From: Apricaphanius iberus
Lineage: Eukaryota; Chordata; Actinopteri; Cyprinodontiformes; Aphaniidae
NCBI GenBank assembly: GCA_028564705.1
Contig: JAPXFQ010001945.1
Location: 496,001-560,000 of the forward strand
Reading direction: 5' to 3'
DNA: 64,000 bases
The notes below the pieces were generated by a model. The model did no database searches. It saw only the letters and a list, made by a program, of their open reading frames with translations, and was not told where the DNA came from. Shown one piece after another: positions 40,600 through 56,799 of the stretch (positions are counted from its first letter, which is position 1; each line of letters begins with the position of its first letter). The position numbers and the translations under genes were made by a program.

Positions 40600-41340
40600 G
40601 TCATTTACTTGCTGATGCTGACATGTTTCTGTGTGTGCATGTGTACGTGGAGAGAGCCTAGCTGCTGTGCAGTCAGCAGACTGCGCTAAGACCCTTCTCA
40701 AGTCACCTGCAGCAGCAGAGATTAATGGCTGAATGGGCTCCGCCGTGCCCAGCAGCCTCCCCCTTGTCGTCCCATTGGAGGGCGCATTGAAACTGAGCAG
40801 GCTGGCATTATCGGGCACAGCCAGACCACACTGTGAAAAGGGATTATGCTGTCAATCGTCACGCTCACAAACAACATGCTGCTGGAGAAAAAAGGCGCTC
40901 TCCCAGCTTGGATAAAGACTGGCGAACAGCGCTCTGTTTTTCTCCCTCTTGAAAATCAGAGAAAAATGTCTTACTCAAACAAAGGATCCCTCTCTCTCCA
41001 CCCAGTTGGTGAGTTGGCATAAATGTGGATGCTTATTAATCATGACAGCAACAGAAGACAATTGGGAAGATGGCAAAAATAACGTTTGAGGTGGAAAAAG
41101 CAATGAAAGGGAGGACAAAAATTTAAGAAAACAACAAGAGTATGCAATTGTGGCCATGTTGCCCTGAACAGAAAGCTGTACCTCCATTGTTATTTCTGTG
41201 CTGTTAGCCCTTTCTGTGCATTTCATTAATTAAGACTGGAGGAGGTGGGGGCTGCAATGTGGCAAGGTCATTAAGCCCACCCCAACACTCCTCCCTCTCC
41301 TGAGCCAGCTCTCAACTCCAGCTGCATTGTTCCTATGTCA
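40600..41340. other. Candidate conserved non-coding block
   Basis: About 700 bases of balanced unique sequence following the TA repeat, with TAAT-core words: CAGAGATTAATGGCTGAA (40716), GCTTATTAATCATGACAG (41030) and TTTCATTAATTAAGAC (41220). It has no family-like reading frame. It could be an intronic enhancer cluster; this is inference from appearance. Confidence 0.28.
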
Positions 41341-41991
41341 AGGAAAAGATTCAACACCCATGGGCTGAATTTAAATGGAAAAAAAACACCCACATAGGGA
41401 CAAGGTTACATGAACTGCAATACTGCTTACCTGAATGAGGTTGAATGTTTCTCCTTGATTTAGATTGGCAAGGCAAGATTGCATTCTGTTCCTTTCACTC
41501 ATTGTTCATTCTCTCTGTCTGTTTGAAAGTCAGCCTTGAAAGTCTGATGTGCCTGGACCCATTCAGGTCACAGTGGTCTCTAGGTAACCCCTAAGTCTGA
41601 TAGATTTCAAAAGGAAACAAAAAACTGGTCAGAAGTTTACATAGAAAGACATGAATGCCTTCTTATGTAAATTTCTATATAAACATGGATGTGGTTTAAA
41701 TGCATGGTTTTTATAAATGTATTTCATTTGTTCTTGTGTGGTAGATGTACAGGATCGAAGTTCACTTTATTAAACAATGACCAGATGCACAAGCTGGAAC
41801 TGACACCCTAAACAGGAAGTCTATCTACATGGATACTCAAATGTATGCACGCACTTCAATTAATATTTGGGTAAATGTCCCTCAGCAAGTTGGCCTGCAA
41901 CCAGATACTTTTTCCAACCACTGATTAGCTTCTGGTATATTTTTGACTTAATATTTGATATCTTGTTTTATCAGTGGTAAACTCATAACTT

Positions 41992-42780
41992 TAAGGGGAA
42001 GGTCATTTTTTTCAACCTTATTTACTGCATGCTTTAGATTCATTTACTCAACCAGACAAGTTTTGAGCCACTTGGAGTCCTTTAGAAAAAGTTTATGTCC
42101 ATTCGCGATCAATGTATATTCATAAATTGAAAGTTGTAGGGGTATGGTAAGTGCTGCTTCTAAATAAGGCATTATGTGCCACAAAACCACTTAATTTCAC
42201 CAATGTTTTTTATGAATCGTTAGCATTATTTACCAGTGAGTTTGAAGCGTCTCTGAGGTGCTTTTTTGTTGTCTTTAGGGGTGTTTTACAGGCTTTCTGA
42301 TGGGGGTTGGTTAGAGAGAACTTGCTACTGCAAACATCAACGTGGTTGACGTTTGTATGTTTTCAAAGTGCACAATCACAATGACCAAGTAAACTATGTT
42401 CAGCTTCCACTCGATCCCCTTCTTCAACCAGCTCAAACTACAGATGCAACAATACTGAAATCGCAGGCCAGTTTAAATTGGGATTAGTTGGATTAAAAGC
42501 CTGCAAAACACTCCTGAAAAAAAAAAATAAACCTTTGAGACGCTCCGAACTCACAGGGAAATACCACTAGCGATTCATAACAAAACACTGACAAAATGAA
42601 CGAATTTTTGTGGCAGGTAATGCCTTATTTAGAGGCAGCACCACTATATAAATATACCTTGATAGTGAATGGATATAAACTTCTCCTGAAGGACTCCAAG
42701 TGGCAATAAACTTGTCTGGGTGAGTAAATAAATGTAATTCATCCTATAAATAAGGTCCAGGTTGAAAAACAAACTTCCCC
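41992..42780. mobile_element. Long inverted-repeat element (arms about 280-300 bp)
   Basis: The left arm (about 41992-42297) and the reverse complement of the right arm (about 42497-42780) share a collinear series of words. These include TTTACTCAACCAGACAAG against TTTACTCACCCAGACAAG, GCCACTTGGAGTCCTTT against GCCACTTGGAGTCCTTC, CTTCTAAATAAGGCATTA against CCTCTAAATAAGGCATTA, and TGAATCGTTAGC against TGAATCGCTAGT. The two end in GTGTTTTACAGGCTTT and GTGTTTTGCAGGCTTT. About 200 bases of unique spacer lie between. There is no transposase. It could be a long-TIR non-autonomous element or two oppositely inserted copies of one repeat. Confidence 0.75.
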
Positions 42781-44062
42781 TTTGAGTCATCAATTTATAA
42801 ACTTTGTGGAAGTTGTTTAATTTCCAACCATGGATCAGGTCTTGATGTATAGTCCATACATTTTTTGTAGGGTGCATGTTGGAGTCATTCCAAAAAGCAT
42901 AATGTTGCCATGTTTTAGCCATACCAAACCCAGTTCTCATGGGAGTTTGGCAACATTGTCCTATTAGAATACTAAATTGTTTCCAAGTTTTAGCCCTCTG
43001 CCTTTTAAGTTGTGGGGAAGTTGAAGAACTTGGAAGTAGCTTAATAATTTAATTAGCCTAACACAATAATACAGTGCAATTGGTAGTGTAACTGACCTCA
43101 ACTGTGATACTACTAATAACATGACTGCCCCCTGGAAACAATCACTGTCTGGTTCGGTGAAGCCTCCTGTCATTTCCTCAAATATTACTAAGCCTGTATG
43201 TATACAATGGAGTATATTTCTAAAGTTTTTACCTAAATTGGATTATAGAAAATTAAGAAAAATTTCAAATTTATGCAATCTATTCCTATTGCATAACTAT
43301 AATGAAGTTGCTGGTTACTTTCACCACAAAAAATGGTTCAAAGGTATTTTTAAAAGCTCTCAAGTTAGGTGACATTCATGCCATTGATGAGTGCATGTTT
43401 CACTGACTGTCACTCTAGAGTAATCCCTAAAAAGGCAGATTCCCTCTATGAATTCTAGGGATTTGTATTTATTTATTTATTTGAATCTAACCTCAGATGT
43501 AAATAAAAATTCCCACAATGCCACATTATTTTTCTATCAACTTACGATTTTTATTTTTGAAGCTTTTTTTTAAAATTATTTATACATTTGCGTAAGTAGA
43601 GTGGTTTAATTTGCATTCACATGGAGGTCCCTGAGACTCCATAGTTACCCAGTTGCAGTGCTGTTGTTATAGTGATGCCTGTCTAGGCTTTCATCTCAGT
43701 CCATATTCTCTCTCTTCTCCACTCTCAAAGTTCTTTGCGCTCTCCAGTGTCCTATTTCATAATAATCATGTTTTTCTGAGGTACTGGTATAAATGTGCCA
43801 CAGATGGCCTTGATTTAAAGAGCGCAGGTGAACTGGCTTACAGGCCCAAAATCCAAACACCATTTTACATCTAAACTAGGTTACTAAGAGTTTTAGAGAA
43901 CCAGCTCTCTGTTCATACAAGCCTAAAATCCACCATCATTGCTACACTCAGATGTGTATAGGTGCCACTATTGGTTCTCACTGTGTGGTAAAGAATAAGC
44001 CATATGCCTCAAAGAAAAATGTCGTATTACATCAATCCCAGAGCTTTTCTTTCATTATCTAA

Positions 44063-44356
<294 letters not shown>

Positions 44357-44446
44357 TAAATTAGAACGCTAATAGTAAGATAGGTAATAACCCATTCATT
44401 CATCAAGTGTAACTTTATCTGCTTTCATGCCTCCTTCCTCTTCTAG

Positions 44447-46714
44447 AAAACTTTTATCTGCGGGGTCTCCCATCCCAACCATCGCTCATCTCAGCGAATC
44501 ACAGCCTGCCATCAATGTCAAGGACAGGTTCGGGACACTCTCAGGGGTCCTGCAGCAGGGACAGAGATCAAGGCATAGGGACAGGTATACATAAGGGTCT
44601 TAAAGAAGGATCAGTGGAGAGAGGAGTGGTACCTGTCAAGGACAAGGAAAGATCCAGTAGCAAACATGATACTAAGGAGCGACAACAACAGCAGCACCAG
44701 AATCATCAGACACCCCAGACCACACACCACCATCATTCCCACACCCAACAGCAGTCTCACTATCCACAGCACCCACTGCCATTAGAGGAGGTCAATAGTC
44801 GAGCCCTGGAAAGACACAAAGTATCTGTGACAATGGAGTACACTAAAGATCATCATCAGAGCATCAGCAAGCCACTTAGTGCTTGCCTACATAATGGCAA
44901 GATGCCAAATGGAGATGCAGGACTGACAACAGGGTCAAAAGTCTCCTTGCCGAGCTGTGGTGGAGAGGGCTCAACCCTTCGATCTTTGGGAGATGGGGCA
45001 AGCAGCCAGGGCAGACATATAGGGTCCAATGGTAGTGGTCGTTGCACCAAAGAAGGGGTAATTGGTGAGATGAGGATTAGTGAACAGCCGTCTGATTGTC
45101 TGGAAAGGGGTCAGGCACCACTTAACCATTCTCTGCCCTACTCAGTACCTACACCCTTACACATGGGTTCTGCTGCTGGGGGAACACATGGTAATCCCCA
45201 CGCTCACACTCACCCCCATTCACATCCTCATCCAGGGGGATTCCATTGTCTTCAGCTCCACCCCAGCCATCCACACCACCCACATCATTCCCATCATACC
45301 CATCACCATCCAGATTTTTTCTGTCCACCCCCACCTGCTCCTTTGGCCAACCCTCCCTCACAAGAAAGGGGGACTATCAATATAGGACGGGAGCCTAAAG
45401 TCACAGGGCCAACATTTGTACCATCTGTGGCAGATCTAGGGGACAAATTAAATGGACCATTCCAGCTTGGTAACCCTGATTGCCATGGTGTGGGAAGCGG
45501 AGGAGGCAGCAGTTCCAAGGACAAAACAATAGAAAAGAGTGGCGGTGGGCACCATAGTAACTGGCAGAGAAAACAGCAACAGCAACATCCATACAGGAAG
45601 ACAGAGAAGTCTCTAGACTGGATACAGTCTCACCATCAACATGTTCAACCCTCGCAGCTTCCTCAACAATCCCAACAGCAACAAAAACCAACCCATTCTC
45701 AACAACAGCACCAAGTTGTAAGATCACGGAGCGCAGAGTGTATTAATAGTTCGGTGGAAATGGATGTGTTCAGACCTTCACTTTCCCAGGGACCAAAAGC
45801 GGGGCATTCTGTCCCTCATTCTGTCAATTCTTCCCCTTACAGAGACTGTTCCCATCAGGGACCACCACCCAATTCATCCCCTCTTGGAAACAAAAACATG
45901 GGGCAACATGCAGGGGCGGGAGCAGCCCATACTTCGGGAGGCAGCTGCTCATTACAGAGAGAAGGCCAGAAGGTAGCTAGGATTCGTCACCAGCAGCATG
46001 GCAGACCTGGCCCAGATGCTCCATCTCCTGCCGAGCTGAACCAGAGTAACAATCAGGAGCTTAAAAGAAAGATGGACATATCTCCCTATGGCTATAACAA
46101 CAGCAGTGGGCAACACCATCACCAGCAACCTCCCGTACCTCCATGGGGGATGAGGCCTCCACATCAAATGTCACAACCTGAAGAGGATCAGAGAAGATCC
46201 TACATGGAGTTAGGAGGCTCCGGTGGACAGCACCCTCAGCGGCAGCAGCAGCAGCAGCAAGGAATAGGCCTTCCTCCTCAGCAGCCCCCACCTGTAATCA
46301 CTCTTAGTCAACAACAGCAACAGCAGCAACCGGAGCCCCAAGGTCCAACTCAGGGTGAGAGCAGTGCCATGAAAAGCCTGCTGAAGTACAGCAACCAGCA
46401 ACAGCCATTGCTTCTCTCTCAGAAGAGCCCATTTGGGGGCCTGGGAAGCCTCAAATCAGGTCCATCAGGGGGCAGTTGTGCCCTCCAGGGCAACAAGCAG
46501 ACTCTCCCTTCCAGGAAGGGCTCAGCTGATGGTGAACGCCCTGATTACAGTGGAAGGAGTCGAGAAACGGGAGAGGCGGGCCATGGGGAAAATGAGGTGC
46601 GGCAGCCACCGGTGGGAATTGCAGTGGCAGTAGCCCGACAAAGGGAGCCACCATGTCGTTCAGGAGACAGTCACCCAAATAGCCGGCAGGGACGAGTACA
46701 TAACTCTGTGAAAG
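44447..46714 (+). CDS. tnrc18: tnrc18 coding exon C (giant Gln/His-rich exon)
   Basis: This 2,268 nt exon runs open from acceptor TCTTCTAG to donor AAAG|GTAAGA (phase 1 to 1) and encodes about 756 residues. It opens with ENFYLRGLPSQPSL, as expected after YDTQK. The middle is low complexity: a His/Pro-rich stretch at about 45190-45315, and Gln-rich stretches including a Q6 run at 46243-46260 and a Q7 run at 46309-46329. Conserved islands stand out: TFVPSVADLGDK (45412), SLLKYSNQ (about 46373), KSPFGGLGSLK (about 46422) and EVRQPPVGIAVAVARQRE (46594). These islands also occur in the paralogue BAHCC1. The rest is Ser/Gly/Gln-rich and probably disordered. Reading continues 26 codons into the intron before a stop at 46741, so retention of the next intron would truncate the protein. 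Confidence 0.95.
46243..46329 (+). repeat. tnrc18: Coding CAG/CAA tracts (Q6 and Q7)
   Basis: The first tract (46243-46260) is five CAG and one CAA. The second (46309-46329) is CAA-CAA-CAG-CAA-CAG-CAG-CAA. Both are short and interrupted, so expansion-prone pure CAG is at most five units. They fit the trinucleotide-repeat name of the family. Confidence 0.9.
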
Positions 46715-47502
46715 GTAAGATAGAACAATGCACAGCAAATTGAAGTATAAAAAATAATTAAAAAAACTCTGAAGTCTTTAAAATACTTAAAAATAGTATA
46801 TGTGGTCTATGGAACTCCAAAAACATATTAAGTTCTGTTATTTATCAATGTTTGGTCCCATTAAACAGAACTTTTTTTTTTTACACAAATGCAATCCAAA
46901 TTAGTGTTGCTGAGTATTGTTGAATTCAAGTGTGAATATACACTGAAATAATGATTTTCCTGTAACACTTAGTTTTGATTTTTGAAGAAATGTTAAAGGT
47001 TTTTTATTTACATCAGTAGCAGAAATTAATTGTAGGGGCCAGATTTATCAAAATTCATAGTAATGCAAAGTTAAAATATGCCTTGACAAAGGTAGTAAAA
47101 ATAGCTGCTAGAACAGCTGGCGCAAAAAGTTTTATGTTTGATAAATCACACTGCGCATGGAACTGTACTTCTTTTCATGTTCTTCCGATATTTTGCGTCT
47201 TCTGACAGAAGCACCCTCATTGCATATTCATCAAGAACAAATGCACTAAATGGATTACATGCATCTTGCTGCAGGTTTAACAGGCACAATGGTATCTGAG
47301 CCTGGTTAGTAAATCAGCTTCAGCATGCTTTTGTGTAGGGGTATATCAAATTATCTGCATTAGCACTTTAACAATGCCATATCTTACAACTTTTAATTAT
47401 TTTTTACTTGCATTAACCTGAATATATATTTTTAACGCATATATTTTTAATACAAAGAGACGATTAGGAGTATCATTTTTTTATTTCAAATTTGTCTCAC
47501 AG
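46715..47502 (+). other. tnrc18: tnrc18 intron C-D
   Basis: A 788 bp intron with GT/AG borders. AT-rich; no other feature seen. Confidence 0.85.
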
Positions 47503-47614
47503 GACTGCCCCGCTCAATGTATCATTCGGACCCCAATGAGGAGGAAAGGAAGAGGTTAACTGAAGAACAAATGGGTCTCACTTGCCTGGATAGAGATAGA
47601 GACACATACATCAG
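47503..47614 (+). CDS. tnrc18: tnrc18 coding exon D
   Basis: This 112 nt exon goes from phase 1 to phase 2 and encodes (G)LPRSMYHSDPNEEERKRL and then TEEQMGLTCLDRDRDTYI. It is charged and probably helical. The acceptor is TTTGTCTCACAG and the donor is ATCAG|GTATGT. The split Arg codon is finished by the exon at 47721. No domain name can be attached. Confidence 0.88.
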
Positions 47615-47712
47615 GTATGTACTGTAAATGTAAATCACACACAAATTTACTTTGAAATAATTTTGGTATTTTTTTTGCTCATTTGAAAATTGAAAATAAA
47701 AATATTTTTTAA

Positions 47713-48012
<300 letters not shown>

Positions 48013-48148
48013 TAACAAAATAAAAGCTTTATTCACTTTCTCTTTGTCCTTCCTCCAAAGTATTTTACCTTTATAAGTTTAAATAACATTTTCTTCTACC
48101 TCTGGGTAACTTTGAAACTGGTAGTCACATGTGTGTATTATATAATGA

Positions 48149-51770
<3,622 letters not shown>

Positions 51771-51845
51771 TAGTGTTTGTTTATCTTATTTCCAAAAACC
51801 GTCACATATGATGTGTGTATAAAACTAAACCTTTTCATATGTCAG

Positions 51846-52191
51846 ATACACAAGAGAACAGTCGAGCCGTCAGATGAACTACAAGAACTTATTACAGAGC
51901 CAAGGTCGTCCAAACCTGCCAAGAACTACTCATATGACCCCCCACAGAGAGGCCCCTCAACCCCTGGGGCCTGTGCCACCCACTTGTCGCCTTGTTACCA
52001 ATCTCCCTCACTGCGCCAGCATCCCAGAAGCACTCCTTCTACCCCCTGCCCAGCACCCAGCCCGATGGCAGTGACTCCTCACTCTCCCGCCATCAGTCCT
52101 GCACCACCTCAGATGCTCAAGGGTCCCGAATCCCAGGATAAGAGGGGTGAGGGACAGGCCCCTCAAGATTACCCAGAGACTCTGGAGCCTG
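51846..52191 (+). CDS. tnrc18: tnrc18 coding exon H (Ser/Pro-rich)
   Basis: This 346 nt exon goes from phase 0 to phase 1. It starts IHKRTVEPSDELQELITEPR, continues KNYSYDPPQRG and THLSPCYQSPSLRQ, then a long Ser/Pro/Thr-rich stretch, and ends PETLEP. The YSYDPP and HLSPC..QSPSLR elements are familiar from mammalian TNRC18. The acceptor is TATGTCAG and the donor is CCTG|GTAAGC. The region is probably disordered, with many SP sites that could be phosphorylated. Confidence 0.9.
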
Positions 52192-53761
52192 GTAAGCAAC
52201 AGGAAAAAAATAGTATTTAAAGTGTCTAACTGTAAAGTGCTTTTAGACATAGCTGAATATCATTAAATGAGAATATTCGTTTAATTTAACTAAATTAAAT
52301 CTTACACTGCTTATTACACACAGAGTGATTTCATCTGTCTTTGTTAATACTGATTATTGTTTCTAATGGTAGCCCTGAATTCATTTTCTTAGAAAATAAG
52401 AATATTGCGAAATACCAACAGGAAAATAAAACTAAGTTTCATACCCTACATAATCACAGAGAAGACATTTGACAGTTTTCCAGCCAGCTACAAGAAAAGT
52501 TAGGTCCTACAAAGCATAATTGCTAATGAAATGCCAAATCTAAGAATATTAAAAGAAAGCTTGAGTGGAAGGAAACCATGTAGTATTAAGGGGTCCAGAA
52601 GAAAGAGTTTGATGGAGATTTACACATATGTCAACTTATCCAGGACATGAGCTAGAGCTGTAAGTTTGATAGTATATTTTTGCCACTACTAAACCGGAGA
52701 CACTTTCCAAAATGTCCTATATGAGGTGAGAAGAAAAAAAGACTGAACTGTTCCACATTGGTCCGACATCGTGTTTTCAGAAACAAAGACAATTGATTTG
52801 GCAATTAATGTCCCTGAATTCTAAGTAAATAAGCAGAAGTACAGAATCCGACTTGATTGAGGTCAAGTGTGCTTTTTCCAAAGTTAGTGTTGATTTAAAG
52901 GGACATGTCATCTGCTTGCGTCGGTCTGGCACCTGCCCACATTGCCAGAAGCACCAGTTACTACTTTAATGACCATGGTATTACCATCCTTGATTGGCCA
53001 GCAGTCTGGCCTGAAGCTTACCAAAACAGACTGCCTCCATGCCATGCCAATTTTGTAAGCCATTGATTTGTAATATCATCATTACCTCAATTAAACACTT
53101 GAAATAGCAGAGGGTGTAATGAATCCATCTCTAATCTATAAGTTTTATTTTATAAATTGAATTGCTGAAATTAAATAACTTTTACACAATATTCTACTTT
53201 ATGGAGATGCAAATATACATCTTGAGCAAAATAAGGTAGATCATTGAGTAATGAATGAAAAGATTTCAAGGATAAAGCACAGCTTTGAAAATATACTGAA
53301 TGGTAACCGACATTCTTGACTGATGTCTTATTTCAGCTGGTGTTGTGCTAAAATGTGTGGGTGGCTCTTCTGGAAAGCCCCCAAACTGACTAAACAACTC
53401 AAAGATGAGGAAAATGACTGCCGGCTGTGACGGCTGCTTTGGAACATCGTTCCCTTGGTGATCACCAAGAAACACTTCAGCCATGTCCCCCGCCTAACTT
53501 GGCCACTACTCTCTACGTTTCATCTTTATAATGTCTGGCTCATGTTTCCTGCATGCCAGGAGAATTGTTAGTGTAGTGGATAAACCAAAGGTCTGGCCGA
53601 CTTCGAGTTCCTTCAGCCCTGAGCCCCTTTTTGCTGCTTGGAGGTAGAGCCAGGAGCACCTTCATTAAGCGCTTGCTCAACTCTTAAAATCTCCATACAA
53701 AAAGTAAAGCTTACAGTGATTTTCATTTCCACACACTATTCATAGTTCTTTCTGCTTTTAG
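52192..53761 (+). other. tnrc18: tnrc18 intron H-I
   Basis: A 1.57 kb intron. 53567-53620 resembles a degraded tRNA-derived sequence: TAGTGTAGTGG fits an A box and CTTCGAGTTCC partly fits a B box, but it lacks a foldable acceptor stem. The rest has no recognisable feature. Confidence 0.75.
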
Positions 53762-54700
53762 ATTTGCCTCCTGGATATACATACCCTGCCATTGCGCTTG
53801 GATACAGGAATGGAGCATCCCCGCAGGATGTTCGCCTGGCTCAGCCGGCCGACATGGAAGCGGTCCAAGTAGAACCTGCAGAGCATGATCCCCAATCTCT
53901 TGCTGGTCTTGGAGAGGAGTTAGATTGCCAGGTCCCAGTCCTGCCTCTTGCAGAACCACTTCCACTCAAGGAACTAGAGCCAAGAGAAGAGGAAAGCATG
54001 AATGAGAGAGCTCTAGAACTGAGAGAGGAGGTGGAGGTCACAGCAGAGACTGTTGCCAACTATGTGCCTGAGGAGGATGAGGCTGATAAACGGGATTCAG
54101 CTGAGGCAGATGTGCTTGTCCGCCCCCCTGGTGTGAGTTCGGTGTGTGAGACAGCTTCCTGTCCAGTTCCCCTTGTGACAGAGCAGCCGAGTGAGCCAGA
54201 GGCTGTCATTACTTTAGAGGAGGAAGATGATGATGAGGTAGTTGGTGAGGAGAGTCAGGAGATACATGATCAAAAGGTCAACATGCATGCAGAGCAGGAG
54301 TCAGAGCAGCCTGCCATCATAGAGCTTGACCCTGCTTCCCCTGCTGCCTATGAGTTGCCATGTACACAGACAGAGGTAGCAAAGGAGCATGAGAACAAGA
54401 CCTCCCCAGAAGATGCTGCAGAGGAATTTATGTGTCCTTCACCTGCCTCAACTTCTGCCTGCAGCAATGGTGAAGAAACTGTTGCTGTGCCCCACAAACC
54501 TAATGTGCCCTGCTACTGGAGTCTGGAGCTGCTGATTGCTGCTGCTTTTTGCACAGATGTACCCCCATTTCCCTTGTTCTCCCATAGCATGCCATCAACT
54601 GTGTCATCACAGTGCACTCCCAACCAGGGTATGGAGCTTCTAAGTGAGCTAGCAGATTTGGAGCTCCAGCAGATAAAGAACAGCTGTGGAAAAACCCGAG
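53762..54700 (+). CDS. tnrc18: tnrc18 coding exon I (large acidic exon)
   Basis: This 939 nt exon goes from phase 1 to phase 1, with acceptor CTGCTTTTAG and donor CGAG|GTGAGC. It starts (D)LPPGYTYPAIALGYRNG and PQDVRLAQPADMEAVQ, both typical of TNRC18. Most of the exon is strongly acidic, with Glu/Asp clusters at about 53965-54110 and 54220-54270. Near the end it has CYWSLELLIAAAFCTDV and GMELLSELADLELQQ. These are hydrophobic or amphipathic segments conserved in the family, and the second looks like a leucine-rich helix. The cellular role of these segments is not known to me. The protein is nuclear, so the hydrophobic piece is unlikely to be a membrane helix. Confidence 0.94.
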
Positions 54701-55834
54701 GTGAGCAATGGTGACTATTGCATAACTCACACCCTCACTGCCTTGCAAAAGTACATATCACACTTAAAATATCTTTGTTTTATTAGAAACCCAAATGTCA
54801 ACGTATTTTTAAGGATTTTGAATGAAAGCCCAACTAAAAGTAGCCATTAAGGATGCACCTGTTTTTAATTTGATCTCGCCATTATGTTCTGCAAAGAGAT
54901 GCAGCCATCTAAATTACAATGGTGGGCATCAATCAGAGAAGCAGCCAATGGTCCATTGGTAGCTCTTGAAGACAGAAAAGATTACAGTTTAGTTGGAAGA
55001 CTTTGTTTATAGGGTAACTGCTTGTTGTGCACTCCAAAAGTCTGACATCTTTGGAAGAGTGTCAAAAACAATTAAAGTCTAGTTTGCATTTTTCTACAAA
55101 CCTGTAAGGAAACACAGCAAACATGTCAGAGAAGGTGGTTGGGTCTCAGAAGAATTTATCGGACTTTAACGTCTCCCCACAGAGTATACTTTTAAGCTAG
55201 TCTGGTGTTGCTTATCTGTTGCACGTTAAAGGTACTATTCATTCCCTAACACCTAGTTTTAAAGATGCAGAAGCCTTGAGGGTGGAAAGAGAATCACTGC
55301 AGTACTTAAGCTCAGGAAAGGGTGTGTGATTCCCTTTCCTGCTACTTCTCTCTTATGTCCAGTCTCGGAAGCTATCTCACTGTCTCACCATCCGGCAGCT
55401 GTTTGATCCACATGTGCACACACAGTTAAATCAAACAGGAGACATCAGTTTGTTTTCATTCCCCTCAAACACAACATGTTATCAAAAGTCGATTGGCAAT
55501 CACAAAAGCAGTACATGTTTTCAAGCCCTTGAGCATTGCCTTGCTAATTAGACACTATTGTTTAAAGTGATGAACGCTGGAGGTTATCTTCATGCAATTC
55601 TGCAAAATGAATGGGTCTAGACAATGGATGGATTATTGTAGATGATGTGTAAACAAATTTTCAGATTTCTCACTTGCCCGCTGTTTAGACAGTAACTCAC
55701 AACATTACAGGCAATATTAAAGTTATATAGGGTGTGTAGGAACCCTGATCAGCAATCATATAGCATGATTCGATGCATCCATACAAATATGATTGCTAAT
55801 ATGTTGAATTCCACTTTTTTTTGCATCCTAACAG
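54701..55834 (+). other. tnrc18: tnrc18 intron I-J with a Tc1-like relic
   Basis: GCCTTGCAAAAGTACATATC at 54741, 40 bp inside the intron, matches the start of fish Tc1-like elements (GCCTTGCAAAAGTATTCA-type). The sequence on to about 55170 carries further weak Tc1 similarity, such as the AAGTCTAGTTTGCATTT region. No coding frame remains. Confidence 0.65.
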
Positions 55835-56004
55835 AGGAGGACCTGCTCATGTTTGATCTCCAAAGCCTTGCTACGTTGGCGACTGCCCGTGCCTTGGAGG
55901 TGGGTTCCAAGGAAATCTGTAAAATTGGTCCACAGCAAAACTTTTCAGCTCGTAGGATCTTCAATTTAAGAAGAAAGTTCAGCTGGGCACCTCGCAATGA
56001 GCCG
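55835..56004 (+). CDS. tnrc18: tnrc18 coding exon J
   Basis: This 170 nt exon goes from phase 1 to phase 0. It encodes (E)EDLLMFDLQSLATLATA, then ARALEVGSKEICKIG, then a basic end, FNLRRKFSWAPRNEP. The DLxxLATLATARALE motif and the KFSW end are family hallmarks; BAHCC1 has KKYSWMRKK at the equivalent place. The acceptor is GCATCCTAACAG and the donor is GCCG|GTAAGG read as CCG|GTAAGG. Confidence 0.92.
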
Positions 56005-56507
<503 letters not shown>

Positions 56508-56685
56508 TGAGTCTATGCCCTAAAGCTTCACACCTTTTCAAGTAAAAACTGTCAAATTAGTTAAAAATTAAACTAACATGCTTCCAGTTTTAGAGAAGAT
56601 TTTTCTTAAATTTTCACAAATAACACCTTAAGATTTGGATGCAATTTCTTCTGTCTTGTGTGTTTACATCTTCTTGCGCATGCAG

Positions 56686-56799
56686 GAAGGAGGAAACACC
56701 TCGAAGCCCTGCGAGGCGAGGCCCTGGACGTCCAAGGAAGAGGAAACCGACTCTAACCATAAGTCCCGTGTCCTCAAATGAGGGCCAAAGGAAAGTCAA
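56686..56799 (+). CDS. tnrc18: tnrc18 coding exon L (AT-hook-like)
   Basis: This 114 nt exon goes from phase 2 to phase 2. It encodes KEETPRSPARRGPGRPRKRK and then PTLTISPVSSNEGQRKV. The GRPRKRK core is an AT-hook-type motif, which in known proteins binds the minor groove of AT-rich DNA. It also resembles a nuclear localisation signal. The acceptor is GCGCATGCAG and the donor is GTCAA|GTATGT. The next in-phase exon is 4.9 kb downstream. Confidence 0.92.
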
